Assembly: GCA_017347445.1 (NCBI GenBank)
Contig: AP021856.1
Location: 3,976,613 to 4,040,612 of the forward strand
Length of the DNA: 64,000 nt
Direction: 5' to 3'
From: Candidatus Brocadia pituitae
Lineage (GTDB): Bacteria; Planctomycetota; Brocadiia; Brocadiales; Brocadiaceae
Below are positions 48,478-57,829 of this stretch, piece by piece (within the stretch, counting starts at the first letter, position 1; every line of letters starts with the position of its first letter). The notes under the pieces are model-generated. The model did no database searches. It saw only the letters and a program-made list of their open reading frames with translations, and was not told the origin of the DNA. The translations under genes and the position numbers were made by a program.

Positions 48478-49545
48478 ATGCTATCACCCCCACAATTTCT
48501 CAAGCAGGATATTATGTTGCGTGTGCTGTATTCGCTCATGCCGGTTGCAGCAACGGCTATTTATTTTTTCGGATGGTGCGTTATAAGCATTATAGCTGTT
48601 TCAATGATATTTGCTTTTTTCACAGAATGGGTCATGGCTTCCTGGCGAAAAGGAAAGATAAGCTATGCATGCTTCGTCAGCGCTGGAATATATGCACTTT
48701 CTCTCCCACCGACCACACCGTTATGGATCGCTGCAGTTGGCATTATTATGGCTATTTTATTTGGGAAAGAGGTGTTTGGCGGCTTCGGCAGGAATGTATT
48801 TAACCCTGCTATTGTGGGGCGTGCCTTTGTATTCGTATGTTTTCCCGTTGAACTAACAGGGCGTTTTGTACCGGTATTCACCGGCTTTCCTGGTGGTTTC
48901 GGCCATTGGAGCATGGCAAGTTTGGAACAACTACCGGGATTTATTACCGAAGCAGGGTTGAGAGTTGTTGATGCCGTAACCGCTGCAACACCCATGTGGA
49001 CGAACAGAGATTATGGTTTTACGAGTTCGACGCTTTCCTTATTCCTCGGTAATATAGGAACCATTTTCGAATATGAAGGCCAAAAAATGGTTCTGGCAGC
49101 CGGTTCAATGGGTGAAGTTTCTGCGCTGGTCATATTGTTGTCATGTGTGTATTTGTTGTTGACCAAAACGGCACACTGGCGTCTGTCTTTATCAACTTTG
49201 CTGGGGGCATTCATCGCTTCACTTGTTTTCAGGTATATTTTTGGCTTCAAAACAGTGCCTCCGCCACTCTTTACCCTCTTTTCCGGTGCACTCTTTTATG
49301 CGGCTGTCTTCATGGTTACGGATCCGATCAGTGCGCCAAAAGTGGTTCTGTCGCAGTGGATTTATGGTTTTTTTATTGGTATTATGATCGTTGTTTTCCG
49401 CTTCAAAAGCATTTTCGCCGGTGGCGCAGCATTTTCTATTCTCCTTGGCAATATGCTCGCCCCGTCTCTTGATTTATGGATTACACGAGTGAAAAAGCCT
49501 AAAAAAGGAACTACACCGGACAGCAAAGAGGCACTATCTTCATGA
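48478..49545 (+). CDS. nqrB: Na+-translocating NADH:quinone reductase subunit B (NqrB/RnfD)
   Basis: 355 residues from ATG 48478 (TGAGGA just upstream); an in-frame ATG at 48460 lacks such a site. About nine membrane helices. GKEVFGGFGRNVFNPAIVGRAFVF is the NqrB version of the shared NqrB/RnfD block. DAVTAATP holds the Thr that covalently binds FMN. It is shorter than classical NqrB (about 410) at the N terminus, near RnfD size. It is the first gene of a five-gene nqr cluster and overlaps nqrC by 4 bases. Confidence 0.85.
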   Translation: MLSPPQFLKQDIMLRVLYSLMPVAATAIYFFGWCVISIIAVSMIFAFFTEWVMASWRKGKISYACFVSAGIYALSLPPTTPLWIAAVGIIMAILFGKEVFGGFGRNVFNPAIVGRAFVFVCFPVELTGRFVPVFTGFPGGFGHWSMASLEQLPGFITEAGLRVVDAVTAATPMWTNRDYGFTSSTLSLFLGNIGTIFEYEGQKMVLAAGSMGEVSALVILLSCVYLLLTKTAHWRLSLSTLLGAFIASLVFRYIFGFKTVPPPLFTLFSGALFYAAVFMVTDPISAPKVVLSQWIYGFFIGIMIVVFRFKSIFAGGAAFSILLGNMLAPSLDLWITRVKKPKKGTTPDSKEALSS

Positions 49546-50207
49546 CAAAAACCTCACCTGCCTATATTCTCATCTTTATGATAATTCTTTGTACGGTATT
49601 TGGCACAGCCATTTCTTCGGTGTATTATGCTACGCTCGACATGCTCAAAAAAAATGAAAAACTGCATAAAAACAGAATCATTTGTCAAGCGTTTAAGCTC
49701 CCTGTCTCCGGAGTATCGGCTGATGCTTTTCAAAAAGCAATTGATGATAATATTAGCTATGATCAGATAACCTATCAGGGACGCCCATGGGATACGTTCA
49801 AACAAAAGGATACAGGCAGTATCGGATTTATTTTCAGCGGCACGGGATTCTGGGACCGTATCACCGGCATTATGGTGCTTTCGCCGGATCTGTTAAAATG
49901 CATGGCTATTCAGTTTCTTGACCAGAAGGAGACACCCGGATTGGGGGCACGTATTGAAGAAGAATGGTTTACCGATCAGTTTAAAGGCGTTCCTATTGCA
50001 TGGGACCAGCCGGCTGATAAACGTATTATTATAGGCCCGTCACCAATCCCTAATGCAAAAAACCGGGTTGATGCCATTACCGGCGCAACGCAGACATCTC
50101 TTGCACTCATGAAGTTTTTAAACAGCGAGCTTGAGTCATTTAGAGCAGCAAGAAAAGAATGGCAGGAAAAAAAGATATTTGAGGTTCCATCTCCTTCGTG
50201 GGAATGA
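49542..50207 (+). CDS. nqrC: Na+-translocating NADH:quinone reductase subunit C
   Basis: 221 residues. One N-terminal membrane helix (YILIFMIILCTVFGTAISSV) and a periplasm-facing FMN domain. RVDAITGATQTSLALMKFL carries the flavinylation motif (Asp-x-x-(S/T)-GAT-x-(S/T)), where FMN is attached to Thr. ETPGLGARIEEEWF matches the NqrC/RnfG family. A 135-base gap with a repeated TTCGGATTTA word separates it from nqrD. Confidence 0.92.
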   Translation: MTKTSPAYILIFMIILCTVFGTAISSVYYATLDMLKKNEKLHKNRIICQAFKLPVSGVSADAFQKAIDDNISYDQITYQGRPWDTFKQKDTGSIGFIFSGTGFWDRITGIMVLSPDLLKCMAIQFLDQKETPGLGARIEEEWFTDQFKGVPIAWDQPADKRIIIGPSPIPNAKNRVDAITGATQTSLALMKFLNSELESFRAARKEWQEKKIFEVPSPSWE

Positions 50208-50342
50208 CACAGATTCCTGAGAGCGGTGTAGTCACAAAAAGTTATTTGAATTTGTAATGTATTAGATTGTTTCGGATTTAGGATTTCGCGCTTCGGATTT
50301 AGTACTCTTTAGTGAACATACATTTACCGATAAGGGCATTCT

Positions 50343-50954
50343 ATGGCTTATACACCCAAACAAGTTTTTTTAAATGGTATCTGGCTGGATAATCCAGTCT
50401 TTCGGCAGGTATTAGGAATCTGTTCTACCCTGGCAGTCACCAATCTCCTGGCAAATACCCTTTTTATGTGCTTTGGATTAATTTTTACTACCACCCTTTC
50501 CAACCTTACCATTTCATTCTTGCGTGACTACATCCCAAAGCGTATACGCATGATTGTGCAGGTGCTGATTATCGCCTGCTATGTCATGATAATTGATATC
50601 ATCATCAAGGCGCTTGCTCCTGATATTCATCATTTCATCGGTCCTTATGTAGGCCTGATTACCACGAATTGTATCGTCATGGGACGAGCAGAGGCCTTTG
50701 CCAGCCAGAACAAGCCGCTGCTTTCGATGTACGATGGTATCGCATCGGGAGTTGGCTATTCCCTTGTGCTTATCTTTATTGCATCCGTGCGTGAGCCGCT
50801 TGGATTTGGAACTATTCTGGGCATGACCTTGCCTGCCCGTGATGTATGGTGGCACGCATGGACCATCATGATCATGCCTCCGGGGGCGTTCTTTATGCTT
50901 GGCCTGTTTACCTGGTTTGCCCGAAGATGGCTCACCAGGGAAGTCAAACGTTAA
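50343..50954 (+). CDS. nqrD: Na+-translocating NADH:quinone reductase subunit D
   Basis: 203 residues, six membrane helices. NPVFRQVLGICSTLAVTN and GLITTNCIVMGRAEAFA are the NqrD/RnfE signatures; one conserved Cys of each half-repeat binds the intramembrane iron centre together with NqrE. The start at 50343 is supported by position. It is 11 bases before nqrE. Confidence 0.93.
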   Translation: MAYTPKQVFLNGIWLDNPVFRQVLGICSTLAVTNLLANTLFMCFGLIFTTTLSNLTISFLRDYIPKRIRMIVQVLIIACYVMIIDIIIKALAPDIHHFIGPYVGLITTNCIVMGRAEAFASQNKPLLSMYDGIASGVGYSLVLIFIASVREPLGFGTILGMTLPARDVWWHAWTIMIMPPGAFFMLGLFTWFARRWLTREVKR

Positions 50955-50965
50955 AGGAGGATATC

Positions 50966-51574
50966 ATGGACCAATTACAGAACATGAATTTCTTTGCATC
51001 ACTCATCCTTATTTTTACCTCTGCTGCTTTTACTGACAATATCCTGTTAGCCCGGTTTCTGGGTATGTGTTCGTGCCTTGCCATCTCCAAAAAGGTAGAT
51101 AACAGCATTGGTCTGGGTGGTGCGGTAATTTTTGTAACTGCGAGCACAACTGCGTTTAATTATTTGATTTATAAATATGTTCTTGTCCCGCTGGGTATTG
51201 AGTATTTACGTTTGTTAATCTTTATTGTCATTATTGCGGCATTTGTGCAACTCCTGGAAATGATTGTTGAACGCTTTTCCGAGAAGCTCTATTATGCCCT
51301 GGGTATTTTTTTGCCGCTTATTACCGTTAACTGCGCAATCCTGGGCATTGCGCTTTTTATGCTCAACAAACCTTATTCCTTTTGGCAGGCCTTTGCCTTT
51401 GGCCTGGGTGGAGGTTTTGGCTGGTTTATGGCAATTACCCTGATTGGCGGTATTCGTGAAAAAATAAACGAAAGCGATCTTCCGAAAGGCCTGGGAGGCC
51501 CTGCTATTACCCTTATCATTATTGGCATTATGTCGCTTGCCTTTGTAGGATTTTCGGGGATGCTAAAGATATGA
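50966..51574 (+). CDS. nqrE: Na+-translocating NADH:quinone reductase subunit E
   Basis: 202 residues from ATG 50966 (AAAGGAGGATATC); a longer frame overlaps nqrD without support. Six helices in inverted topology to NqrD. FTDNILLARFLGMCSCLAIS and IFLPLITVNCAILGIALF supply the conserved Cys residues of the Fe site shared with NqrD. LGGIREK-type end (GGIREKINESDLPKGLGG) favours Nqr over RnfA. Confidence 0.93.
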   Translation: MDQLQNMNFFASLILIFTSAAFTDNILLARFLGMCSCLAISKKVDNSIGLGGAVIFVTASTTAFNYLIYKYVLVPLGIEYLRLLIFIVIIAAFVQLLEMIVERFSEKLYYALGIFLPLITVNCAILGIALFMLNKPYSFWQAFAFGLGGGFGWFMAITLIGGIREKINESDLPKGLGGPAITLIIIGIMSLAFVGFSGMLKI

Positions 51575-51665
51575 AACTCGTGAATGCTGAGACACCGTTC
51601 CGTGTGGCTGGTTTTGCGCTGAAATACAGTTCATACACTTTTCATTACCTCAACGAATTTAAACT

Positions 51666-52784
51666 ATGATAACAGGCAGTATTCTCATCTCCGTCGGTAT
51701 TTCAGTTGGTTTCCTTTTGATCACAGGGCTGATTTTGGCAGCGCTGCTCATTCTTGCTGAGAAGAAGATCCTGAATTACGGCACATGCTGTATCGATATT
51801 AACGATAGTGAACGCACGTTGAAAATTCCCGGCGGCGGGTCCCTCTTATCGACGCTTGCTGAGAATAATATATTTATTCCCTCAGCCTGTGGAGGACGTG
51901 GCAGCTGTGCATATTGTAAGGTGCAGGTGACGGAAGGGGGCGGCATGGTTAGCCCCGTCGAAGAACCCCATCTGGACGCTGAAGAGCGCAAAAACCAAGT
52001 CCGCCTTGCCTGCCAGGTCAAGGTGCGAAAAGATATTAAAATCTGCGTGCCGAAAGAATTGTTCTCTGTAAGGAAATACCATGGAAGGCTTCTTCATAAA
52101 CGGCCACTGACGTATGATATTATGGAATTACGCATAGAGCTTGTCTTGCCAAAGACCATTGATTTTGTTGCGGGACAATATGTTCAGCTTGAATCCGAAG
52201 AGTATGGTGGCCACGACCGGGTTATGCGCGCCTATTCCATGGCGTCTCTCCCTTCCGATAAAGATCGTGTAGAACTGATGGTCCGTAAAGTGCCCAGCGG
52301 TATTTGTACTGGCTGGGTATTTGAGCATCTCAGGGAAGGACAGGAAGTTACCTTCAGCGGGCCGTACGGTAAATTTCACATTTCGGGTACCAATACAGAG
52401 ATTGTCTTTATTGCGGGTGGAAGCGGCATGGCGCCGATCTGGGGCATGCTGAGGGATCTGAAGGAAAGAGGCATTGTACGCAAGTCCACCTATTTTTTTG
52501 GCGCCCTTACCCAAAAAGACCTGTTTTTTGTTGATGAATTAACCAAATTTCAGCAAGAGGTTTCCTGGTTCAGGTTCGTTCCGGCGCTTTCCAACGAGCC
52601 TGCCGAATCAGACTGGAAAGGTGAGCGAGGTCTCATCACTGATGTTGTGGCGCGATACATGTCCGATTGCTCGAACCATGAAGCCTACCTCTGCGGTTCG
52701 CCTGGCATGATCGATGCCTGTATTAAAGTTTTGAAAAAAGGCGGCATGACGGAAGACCGCATTTTTTATGACAAATTTGCATAG
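51666..52784 (+). CDS. nqrF: Na+-translocating NADH:quinone reductase subunit F
   Basis: 372 residues: an N-terminal membrane helix (about 5-30), a 2Fe-2S ferredoxin domain with CGGRGSCAYC and a downstream Cys (LACQV), an FAD domain (RAYSMASLP), and an NADH-binding domain (FIAGGSGMAPIWGML, CGSPGM). It takes electrons from NADH into the pump, so it defines the complex as Nqr rather than Rnf. It lies 91 bases after nqrE. Confidence 0.95.
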   Translation: MITGSILISVGISVGFLLITGLILAALLILAEKKILNYGTCCIDINDSERTLKIPGGGSLLSTLAENNIFIPSACGGRGSCAYCKVQVTEGGGMVSPVEEPHLDAEERKNQVRLACQVKVRKDIKICVPKELFSVRKYHGRLLHKRPLTYDIMELRIELVLPKTIDFVAGQYVQLESEEYGGHDRVMRAYSMASLPSDKDRVELMVRKVPSGICTGWVFEHLREGQEVTFSGPYGKFHISGTNTEIVFIAGGSGMAPIWGMLRDLKERGIVRKSTYFFGALTQKDLFFVDELTKFQQEVSWFRFVPALSNEPAESDWKGERGLITDVVARYMSDCSNHEAYLCGSPGMIDACIKVLKKGGMTEDRIFYDKFA

Positions 52785-52796
52785 GAATACCGGTGT

Positions 52797-53264
52797 ATGA
52801 AACGGTCACCGCAGGATCAGAAGCTTATTCATAATCTGGAGCCATCGAAATTTTCGAAAGAAGGTTTCTTCGGGACAGATACCCGGTCACTGGAAGAGAT
52901 TATTGCCGGTGATTTACGCGTCCTTATAGACTCGGGTGTGACAAAGCAATCGCTAGTAAAGGAGCTGAAAGAAGTTTACCAGCGAGCGAAACAGGCCTTT
53001 GGTGCGGAAGTGGAGGTAAAAGAAAAAGTGAAGGCGGTATTTCACGAATCAATGGGACGTATTCCATCGCCGTTTTGCAGGGACGGTCTCTTTGAAAAAG
53101 GCGAAGTGGTCGTTATTGATCAGACCAGCAACCTTTCGCTTGTAATCACCAGTCTGGGTATAAACCTTATCGAAAAGCATGATTTCTTTCAGGGCAAGGG
53201 ATGCAGGTTTAGAATCGATCCTTTCGCTGCAATAAAAATCTTTAAGCTGGCACCAGAGATCTAG
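52797..53264 (+). CDS. Unknown protein encoded directly after nqrF
   Basis: 155 residues, 12 bases after nqrF on the same strand, so probably in the nqr operon. It is soluble and mixed helical/beta: DTRSLEEIIAGDLRVLIDSG then KQSLVKELKEVYQRAK, and a beta-rich end with GEVVVIDQTSNLSLVITSLG. No family recognised and no cysteines suggesting cofactor binding. It could be an assembly or regulatory factor for the pump; that is inference from position only. Confidence 0.6.
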   Translation: MKRSPQDQKLIHNLEPSKFSKEGFFGTDTRSLEEIIAGDLRVLIDSGVTKQSLVKELKEVYQRAKQAFGAEVEVKEKVKAVFHESMGRIPSPFCRDGLFEKGEVVVIDQTSNLSLVITSLGINLIEKHDFFQGKGCRFRIDPFAAIKIFKLAPEI

Positions 53265-53319
53265 AATATTTGCGAAGCTGAGATCGGGATGGGGGGGGGA
53301 GTAGCCGAAGGTCTAATTC

Positions 53320-53433
53320 AATGTTTAGGAATTTCAAAGTTTTGTTATTGCCCTACACACCCCTTGCCCCTCTCAAGAGGGGAATTTGAGAAGTCCCCTC
53401 TTGAGAGGTGATTTAGGGGTGGGTATTAATCTT
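53320..53433. repeat. 114-bp dispersed repeat, copy 2
   Basis: The partner of 16470-16583, same orientation and equal length. CCCCTCTCAAGAGGGGA and GTCCCCTCTTGAGAGG fold into hairpins. A GCCGAAGG(T/C)CTAATT word occurs at both sides (53303 and 53449) and also near 20733 before kdpC, hinting at a larger modular repeat. The hairpins may end converging transcripts here. Confidence 0.85.
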
Positions 53434-53461
53434 GTTATATAAAAGTTGCCGAAGGCCTAAT

Positions 53462-54316
53462 TTAAGCGTCAAGATATTCTTTCAATGCCTCTTGCCACGG
53501 TCGCATGGTATGACCGCTCGCCGTAGCGTACTTTAAGCAGTTTAAAGTAGAATTCTGAGGCACGGTAGCTACGCGTTTGTAATCCCCTGTTTTCAAAGGA
53601 TATACTGATACCTGATCGCCGGTTAGTTCAAAAATCTTTCTTGCCCATTCATGACGCGAACATGTTCCCGTGTTCGCCACATGATATATGCCCTGAAGAT
53701 TCCTTGAGATGATCGTCCAAATAGCATGCGACAGATCAGCCGTATAGGTTGGAGAGCCACACTGATCTGTTACCACTGACACAGAGCCATTCTTGTTTCC
53801 TATATCTCGTATGGTAGTTACAAAATTTTTCTTACCGTGTCCGTAAAGCCATGCAGTTCTGATGATCGTGTATGCATCGCTGATTTCCTGAATAGCAAGT
53901 TCTCCCTCAAGTTTTGATTTACCATACTGGGAAACAGGGTTTGGCTGGTCGGTTTCGACATAGGGTTCGTTTTTTGTGCCGTCGAATACGAAATCAGTGC
54001 TGATATGGATAAGCCGCGCACTGATCTCTTTTCCTGCAAGCGCGATATTTTTTGCCCCCGATGCATTGACCCCAAAGGCCTCCGTTCTCTGCGTCTCGCA
54101 TGCATCGACATTTGTGAACGCGGCACAGTTCACAATGATGTCCGGCCTCTCACGAACGATAAACCTGGATGTATCTGTACCCCGGGTAATATCTACCTGT
54201 GTATGATTTGCAGCAATCACCGTAATCGGGGAAAGTGACGCACGTGCAAAGGCTGGTAACCGGCTGACCAGTTCTTTGCCAAGCATACCCTGTGAGCCAA
54301 GAACAAGTATTTTCAT
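53462..54316 (-). CDS. rfbD: dTDP-4-dehydrorhamnose reductase
   Basis: 284 residues, extended-SDR fold. The N-terminal GSQGMLGKELV binds NAD(P)H; STDFVFDG and YGKSKLEGE supply the Ser and the Tyr-x-x-x-Lys catalytic pair; TDQCGSPTYTADLSHAIW is the family's C-terminal block. It makes dTDP-L-rhamnose for surface polysaccharide. The other rhamnose genes are not nearby. Its start overlaps the MsbA-type gene's stop by 4 bases, so the two are coupled. Confidence 0.93.
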   Translation of the reverse strand: MKILVLGSQGMLGKELVSRLPAFARASLSPITVIAANHTQVDITRGTDTSRFIVRERPDIIVNCAAFTNVDACETQRTEAFGVNASGAKNIALAGKEISARLIHISTDFVFDGTKNEPYVETDQPNPVSQYGKSKLEGELAIQEISDAYTIIRTAWLYGHGKKNFVTTIRDIGNKNGSVSVVTDQCGSPTYTADLSHAIWTIISRNLQGIYHVANTGTCSRHEWARKIFELTGDQVSVYPLKTGDYKRVATVPQNSTLNCLKYATASGHTMRPWQEALKEYLDA

Positions 54317-56202
54317 GTCTGAAGGGTATCGAAGTGCAATTGGTAAACCCGTTTGTATTCTCCTTCTTCTGACATCAGGGACTCATGGTTGCCTGTTTCC
54401 ACAATACAGCCGTTTTTCATGACAATGATCCGGTCGCAATGGAGTATGGTGGAAAGACGATGGGCAACGATAATGGTTGTTTTCCCGGTAATCAGGTTGT
54501 TGAGTGCATCCTGAACCAGTTTTTCAGATTCATAGTCAAGGGACGAAGTCGCTTCGTCCAGGAGTAAAATTGGCGCATTTTTCAGGATGGCACGGGCAAT
54601 AGCAATCCGCTGCCGTTGTCCCCCTGATAATTTTACCCCTAATTCACCTACAACGGTATCGTATCCTTTGGGGAGACCGACAATAAAATCATGAATATTG
54701 GCGGATTTTGCAGCTGCATAAATCTCCTCAGCGGCGGCATCTTTCCTACCGTAAAGGATGTTTTCACGAAGACTGCGGTTAAACAGAAATGTCTGCTGGG
54801 AAACGATAGCAATGTGCTCCAGCAGGGCTTCGCGTTTTATCTTTCGTATATCGATTCCGTCAATTTCCACACTGCCTTTGACCGGGTCGTAGAAACGGGG
54901 TATCAGATTGACGAGTGTCGATTTTCCTGCCCCGCTCTTGCCGACAAGAGCGACAACCTCTCCCTTGTGGATTGTAAGGTTAATATCCTTTAGGATAAAA
55001 TCTGCGCTGTTATCATAGGAAAAACTGACGTTGTTAAATGAAATGCCCTTGTGAATGTTTTTCAGGGTAACAGCTTCGGGATGATCTTTTATGGCAGGTT
55101 CGATGGCAAAGAGCTCGAACACCCTGTTGACACCAGCCAGAGACTCCTGCAAACTTGCATACCCTTTGGCCAGTTTCTTGACGGTTGTGATGACCATAAA
55201 ACCGATGGCGGTAATAAATCCGCCCAGCTCTCCGGGCGTGATCTTCTTTGACATAATCACATATCCGCCCAGAATGATCAGGAGGGCCAGTCCCAGGGTA
55301 TAAACAAATTCACTGGTGCTGGCGTTGACTGCCTTTGCCTTGACCAGTTTCATTCTTTTCATAAAAAACCGGTTGCTGATTTCGTGAATTTCGCGGCTCT
55401 CTTCTGCCTCCATCTTAAACGCCTTTACAATTCGAATCCCCGCAAACATTTCCCGCAGCGCGTCGGTGAGGTCAGCAAGATGCCGTAAGCTACCCTTCCC
55501 ATGCTTCTTGATCTTCTTTCCCATGATCAGCACGGGAATAAATATTACCGGAAAGGCGATAATGATCAACAAAGATAGTTTCCAGCTAAAATAAAATGCA
55601 AGCGACAGGCCGCAAATCAATTTCAGCGGCTGTAGCAGGATATCATCAAAAAGCACCGTGAGCCCCGACTGCGTCACCGCAATATCGTTTGTTAATCTGG
55701 AGAGGAGGTCGCCACTCTTCCGGTTCTCAAAAAAACTCAGCGGCTGGGGCAGGATGTGGTCGCATACCTTGTTTCGGATATCCACGACGATAGCCCACAT
55801 GACCAGATTTCTGAAATATTGCTGGGAATAGCACGACAGGAAAATAATGGGGGCAAAGATTGCCATTGCCACGCCGATACTTGTGAATGAATGGGTGGCA
55901 CGTTGTTGTAACTTTTCTATAAACGTGAATTTGCCGAACACCTGTTTCTTAAACTGCTTCGCCGGCGAAGTACTCTTCGGCGATGGTACATCCTGGTCTA
56001 TATCGATCTTCGGCAATGAAACAACCGTGCTGGTATTCCCTAACAGGAGTTTGTCTATGAGAGGTTTGATTAACGAAATCTGGATGCCATTTGCCGAGGT
56101 ATAAACAACCATGCTGATAATGGCAAACGCAACATGTTTCCGGTAGGGTCTTGCAAATGACAATAACCGGACACATTCACCAAAGATACTGTCTTTTCTC
56201 AT
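54313..56202 (-). CDS. msbA: MsbA-type ABC exporter (lipid/lipid A flippase)
   Basis: 629 residues, half-transporter with membrane domain first (six helices, about 20-340) and ATPase after. GKSGAGKSTLVN is Walker A, KLSGGQRQRIAIARAI the signature, ILLLDEATSSLD Walker B, AHRLST the H-loop. A 45-residue insertion between helices 1 and 2 (SLPKIDIDQDVPSPKSTSPA) is unusual. It probably flips lipid A or a related glycolipid across the inner membrane, in keeping with rfbD downstream. Confidence 0.9.
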   Translation of the reverse strand: MRKDSIFGECVRLLSFARPYRKHVAFAIISMVVYTSANGIQISLIKPLIDKLLLGNTSTVVSLPKIDIDQDVPSPKSTSPAKQFKKQVFGKFTFIEKLQQRATHSFTSIGVAMAIFAPIIFLSCYSQQYFRNLVMWAIVVDIRNKVCDHILPQPLSFFENRKSGDLLSRLTNDIAVTQSGLTVLFDDILLQPLKLICGLSLAFYFSWKLSLLIIIAFPVIFIPVLIMGKKIKKHGKGSLRHLADLTDALREMFAGIRIVKAFKMEAEESREIHEISNRFFMKRMKLVKAKAVNASTSEFVYTLGLALLIILGGYVIMSKKITPGELGGFITAIGFMVITTVKKLAKGYASLQESLAGVNRVFELFAIEPAIKDHPEAVTLKNIHKGISFNNVSFSYDNSADFILKDINLTIHKGEVVALVGKSGAGKSTLVNLIPRFYDPVKGSVEIDGIDIRKIKREALLEHIAIVSQQTFLFNRSLRENILYGRKDAAAEEIYAAAKSANIHDFIVGLPKGYDTVVGELGVKLSGGQRQRIAIARAILKNAPILLLDEATSSLDYESEKLVQDALNNLITGKTTIIVAHRLSTILHCDRIIVMKNGCIVETGNHESLMSEEGEYKRVYQLHFDTLQT

Positions 56203-56482
56203 GGGTTACTGTGCAGAGTATAAAATGAAAAACCTTGCAGGGTGAAGGAACAAAGAAGGGACGTCAGACCAGCAATCGCTATTTCTCTCAGGCGCATAAT
56301 TTCCTGAAATGGAATTCATGGCAAATGGTATCACATTGCCAGGTGTTTTTCAATAAAAGTTTTGACGTATCTAAAACAAAAGAAAACAAGAGACAAAGTA
56401 ATTTCCATGTTGTTTATTCTCCCGGGTATCGTTCTAAATATCTACACGTTTTATATCTTTATGCTTTTTCTGAAAGCATCTT

Positions 56483-57670
56483 CTAACTACCCAAAAACTT
56501 TTCAAACCGGTCTATCCCCTTTTCGATATTTGCCATAGAGGTCGCATACGAAATCCTCATGTAGTCGTCGGCCCCAAACGGGGCGCCAGGGACAAAAGCA
56601 ACAAACGCCTTTTCGAGCAAAAGATTCACTAATTCGAAAGAGTTTGCCACTATTTGACCGGCAATCTTTCTCTGGTAAAGATCGGACACCCTGGGGAATG
56701 CGTAAAATGCGCCCTGCGGAAGCACACAGGAAACCCCTTTGATCTTGTTTAGCCTGTTAACAATATACTGCCGTCGCTTATCAAATTCCTTCACCATAAT
56801 ATCCACCGAATCCTGACTGCCTTTTAATGCCTCGACACCGGCCTTCTGGGTAATGGAATTTGCGCCGGAGGTCGTATGGTCCTGGATGTTTGTTGCCGCC
56901 TTGATAATCTCCTCCGCACCGGCTGCATAACCAAGACGCCAACCCGTCATGGAATAGACCTTTGAGAATCCATTTACCGTAATTACCTTCTTAAAGCATT
57001 CGTCACTAAAGGTCGCGGAGCAGACGTGCTTTGCCCCGTCATACAAAATCTTTTCATAAATCTCATCGGAGATAACGTACATTCCTTTTTCAACCGCGAA
57101 AGATACGATTTCCCTTAACTCCTTTTCCGTATAAACCATACCCGTCGGGTTGCCCGGACTGTTCATGAAGAGTAATTTCGTCCTGGGTGTTATCACTTTG
57201 GCAAGAGATTCTTTGGTTATCTTGAAATATTCTTTGTCTGTGGTATTCAGAAATACCGGTTTAGCTCCTGCCATGATGACCATTTCAGGATAGCTTACCC
57301 AGTACGGAGAAGGGATGATGGCCTCATCCCCGGTGTCACACAGGACGAGCACAATATTCAGGATGGATTGTTTTGCTCCTGCAGACACCAGGATCTGGGA
57401 AGGGGTATATTTCAGTTGATTGTCTTTAAGAAGCTTTTCACAAATAGCCTCTTTTAATTCCGGCGCACCAGATGTAGGCGTGTATTTGTTGTAGCCATCT
57501 TTAATGGCCTTGATTGCAGCATTTTTTACGTTTTCCGGTACGTCAAAATCAGGTTCCCCTGCACCAAAGCCAATGATATCTACGCCTTTTGCCGCCAACT
57601 GCTTGGCCTTGGCGGTGATGGCAAGCGTTGCCGACGTCTTTACCTCCCTCGCTATTCTTGATAACGCCAT
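56483..57670 (-). CDS. aspC: Aspartate/aromatic aminotransferase (PLP, class I)
   Basis: 395 residues from ATG 57670, preceded by AAAAGGAG ten bases away; the frame opens two codons earlier with TTG. GFGAGEPDFDVPENVK near the N terminus, NSPGNPTGMVYT, SDEIYEKILYDG, and NGFSKVYSMTGWRLGY with the PLP lysine are all type-Ib aspartate aminotransferase motifs. It converts aspartate and 2-oxoglutarate. Monocistronic. Confidence 0.92.
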   Translation of the reverse strand: MALSRIAREVKTSATLAITAKAKQLAAKGVDIIGFGAGEPDFDVPENVKNAAIKAIKDGYNKYTPTSGAPELKEAICEKLLKDNQLKYTPSQILVSAGAKQSILNIVLVLCDTGDEAIIPSPYWVSYPEMVIMAGAKPVFLNTTDKEYFKITKESLAKVITPRTKLLFMNSPGNPTGMVYTEKELREIVSFAVEKGMYVISDEIYEKILYDGAKHVCSATFSDECFKKVITVNGFSKVYSMTGWRLGYAAGAEEIIKAATNIQDHTTSGANSITQKAGVEALKGSQDSVDIMVKEFDKRRQYIVNRLNKIKGVSCVLPQGAFYAFPRVSDLYQRKIAGQIVANSFELVNLLLEKAFVAFVPGAPFGADDYMRISYATSMANIEKGIDRFEKFLGS

Positions 57671-57829
57671 ATACAAACATCTCCTTTTCTCGTATTAATG
57701 TATTTCTGTGGATAAAAAACCACGGAGGCACAGAGGTACAAAGATAAAAAGTAAATTTTTTCAGAACAATATACTTTTATGAATTTCTCCGTGCCTTTGT
57801 GTCTCCGTGGTTCAAGAAGTCCTTTGTTG

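Noticed and set aside
48460-49545. Calling the ion pump Rnf instead of Nqr
   Set aside because: The NADH-binding NqrF with its 2Fe-2S and FAD domains, and the NqrD/NqrE/NqrB motif variants, fit Nqr; RnfB and RnfC are absent.
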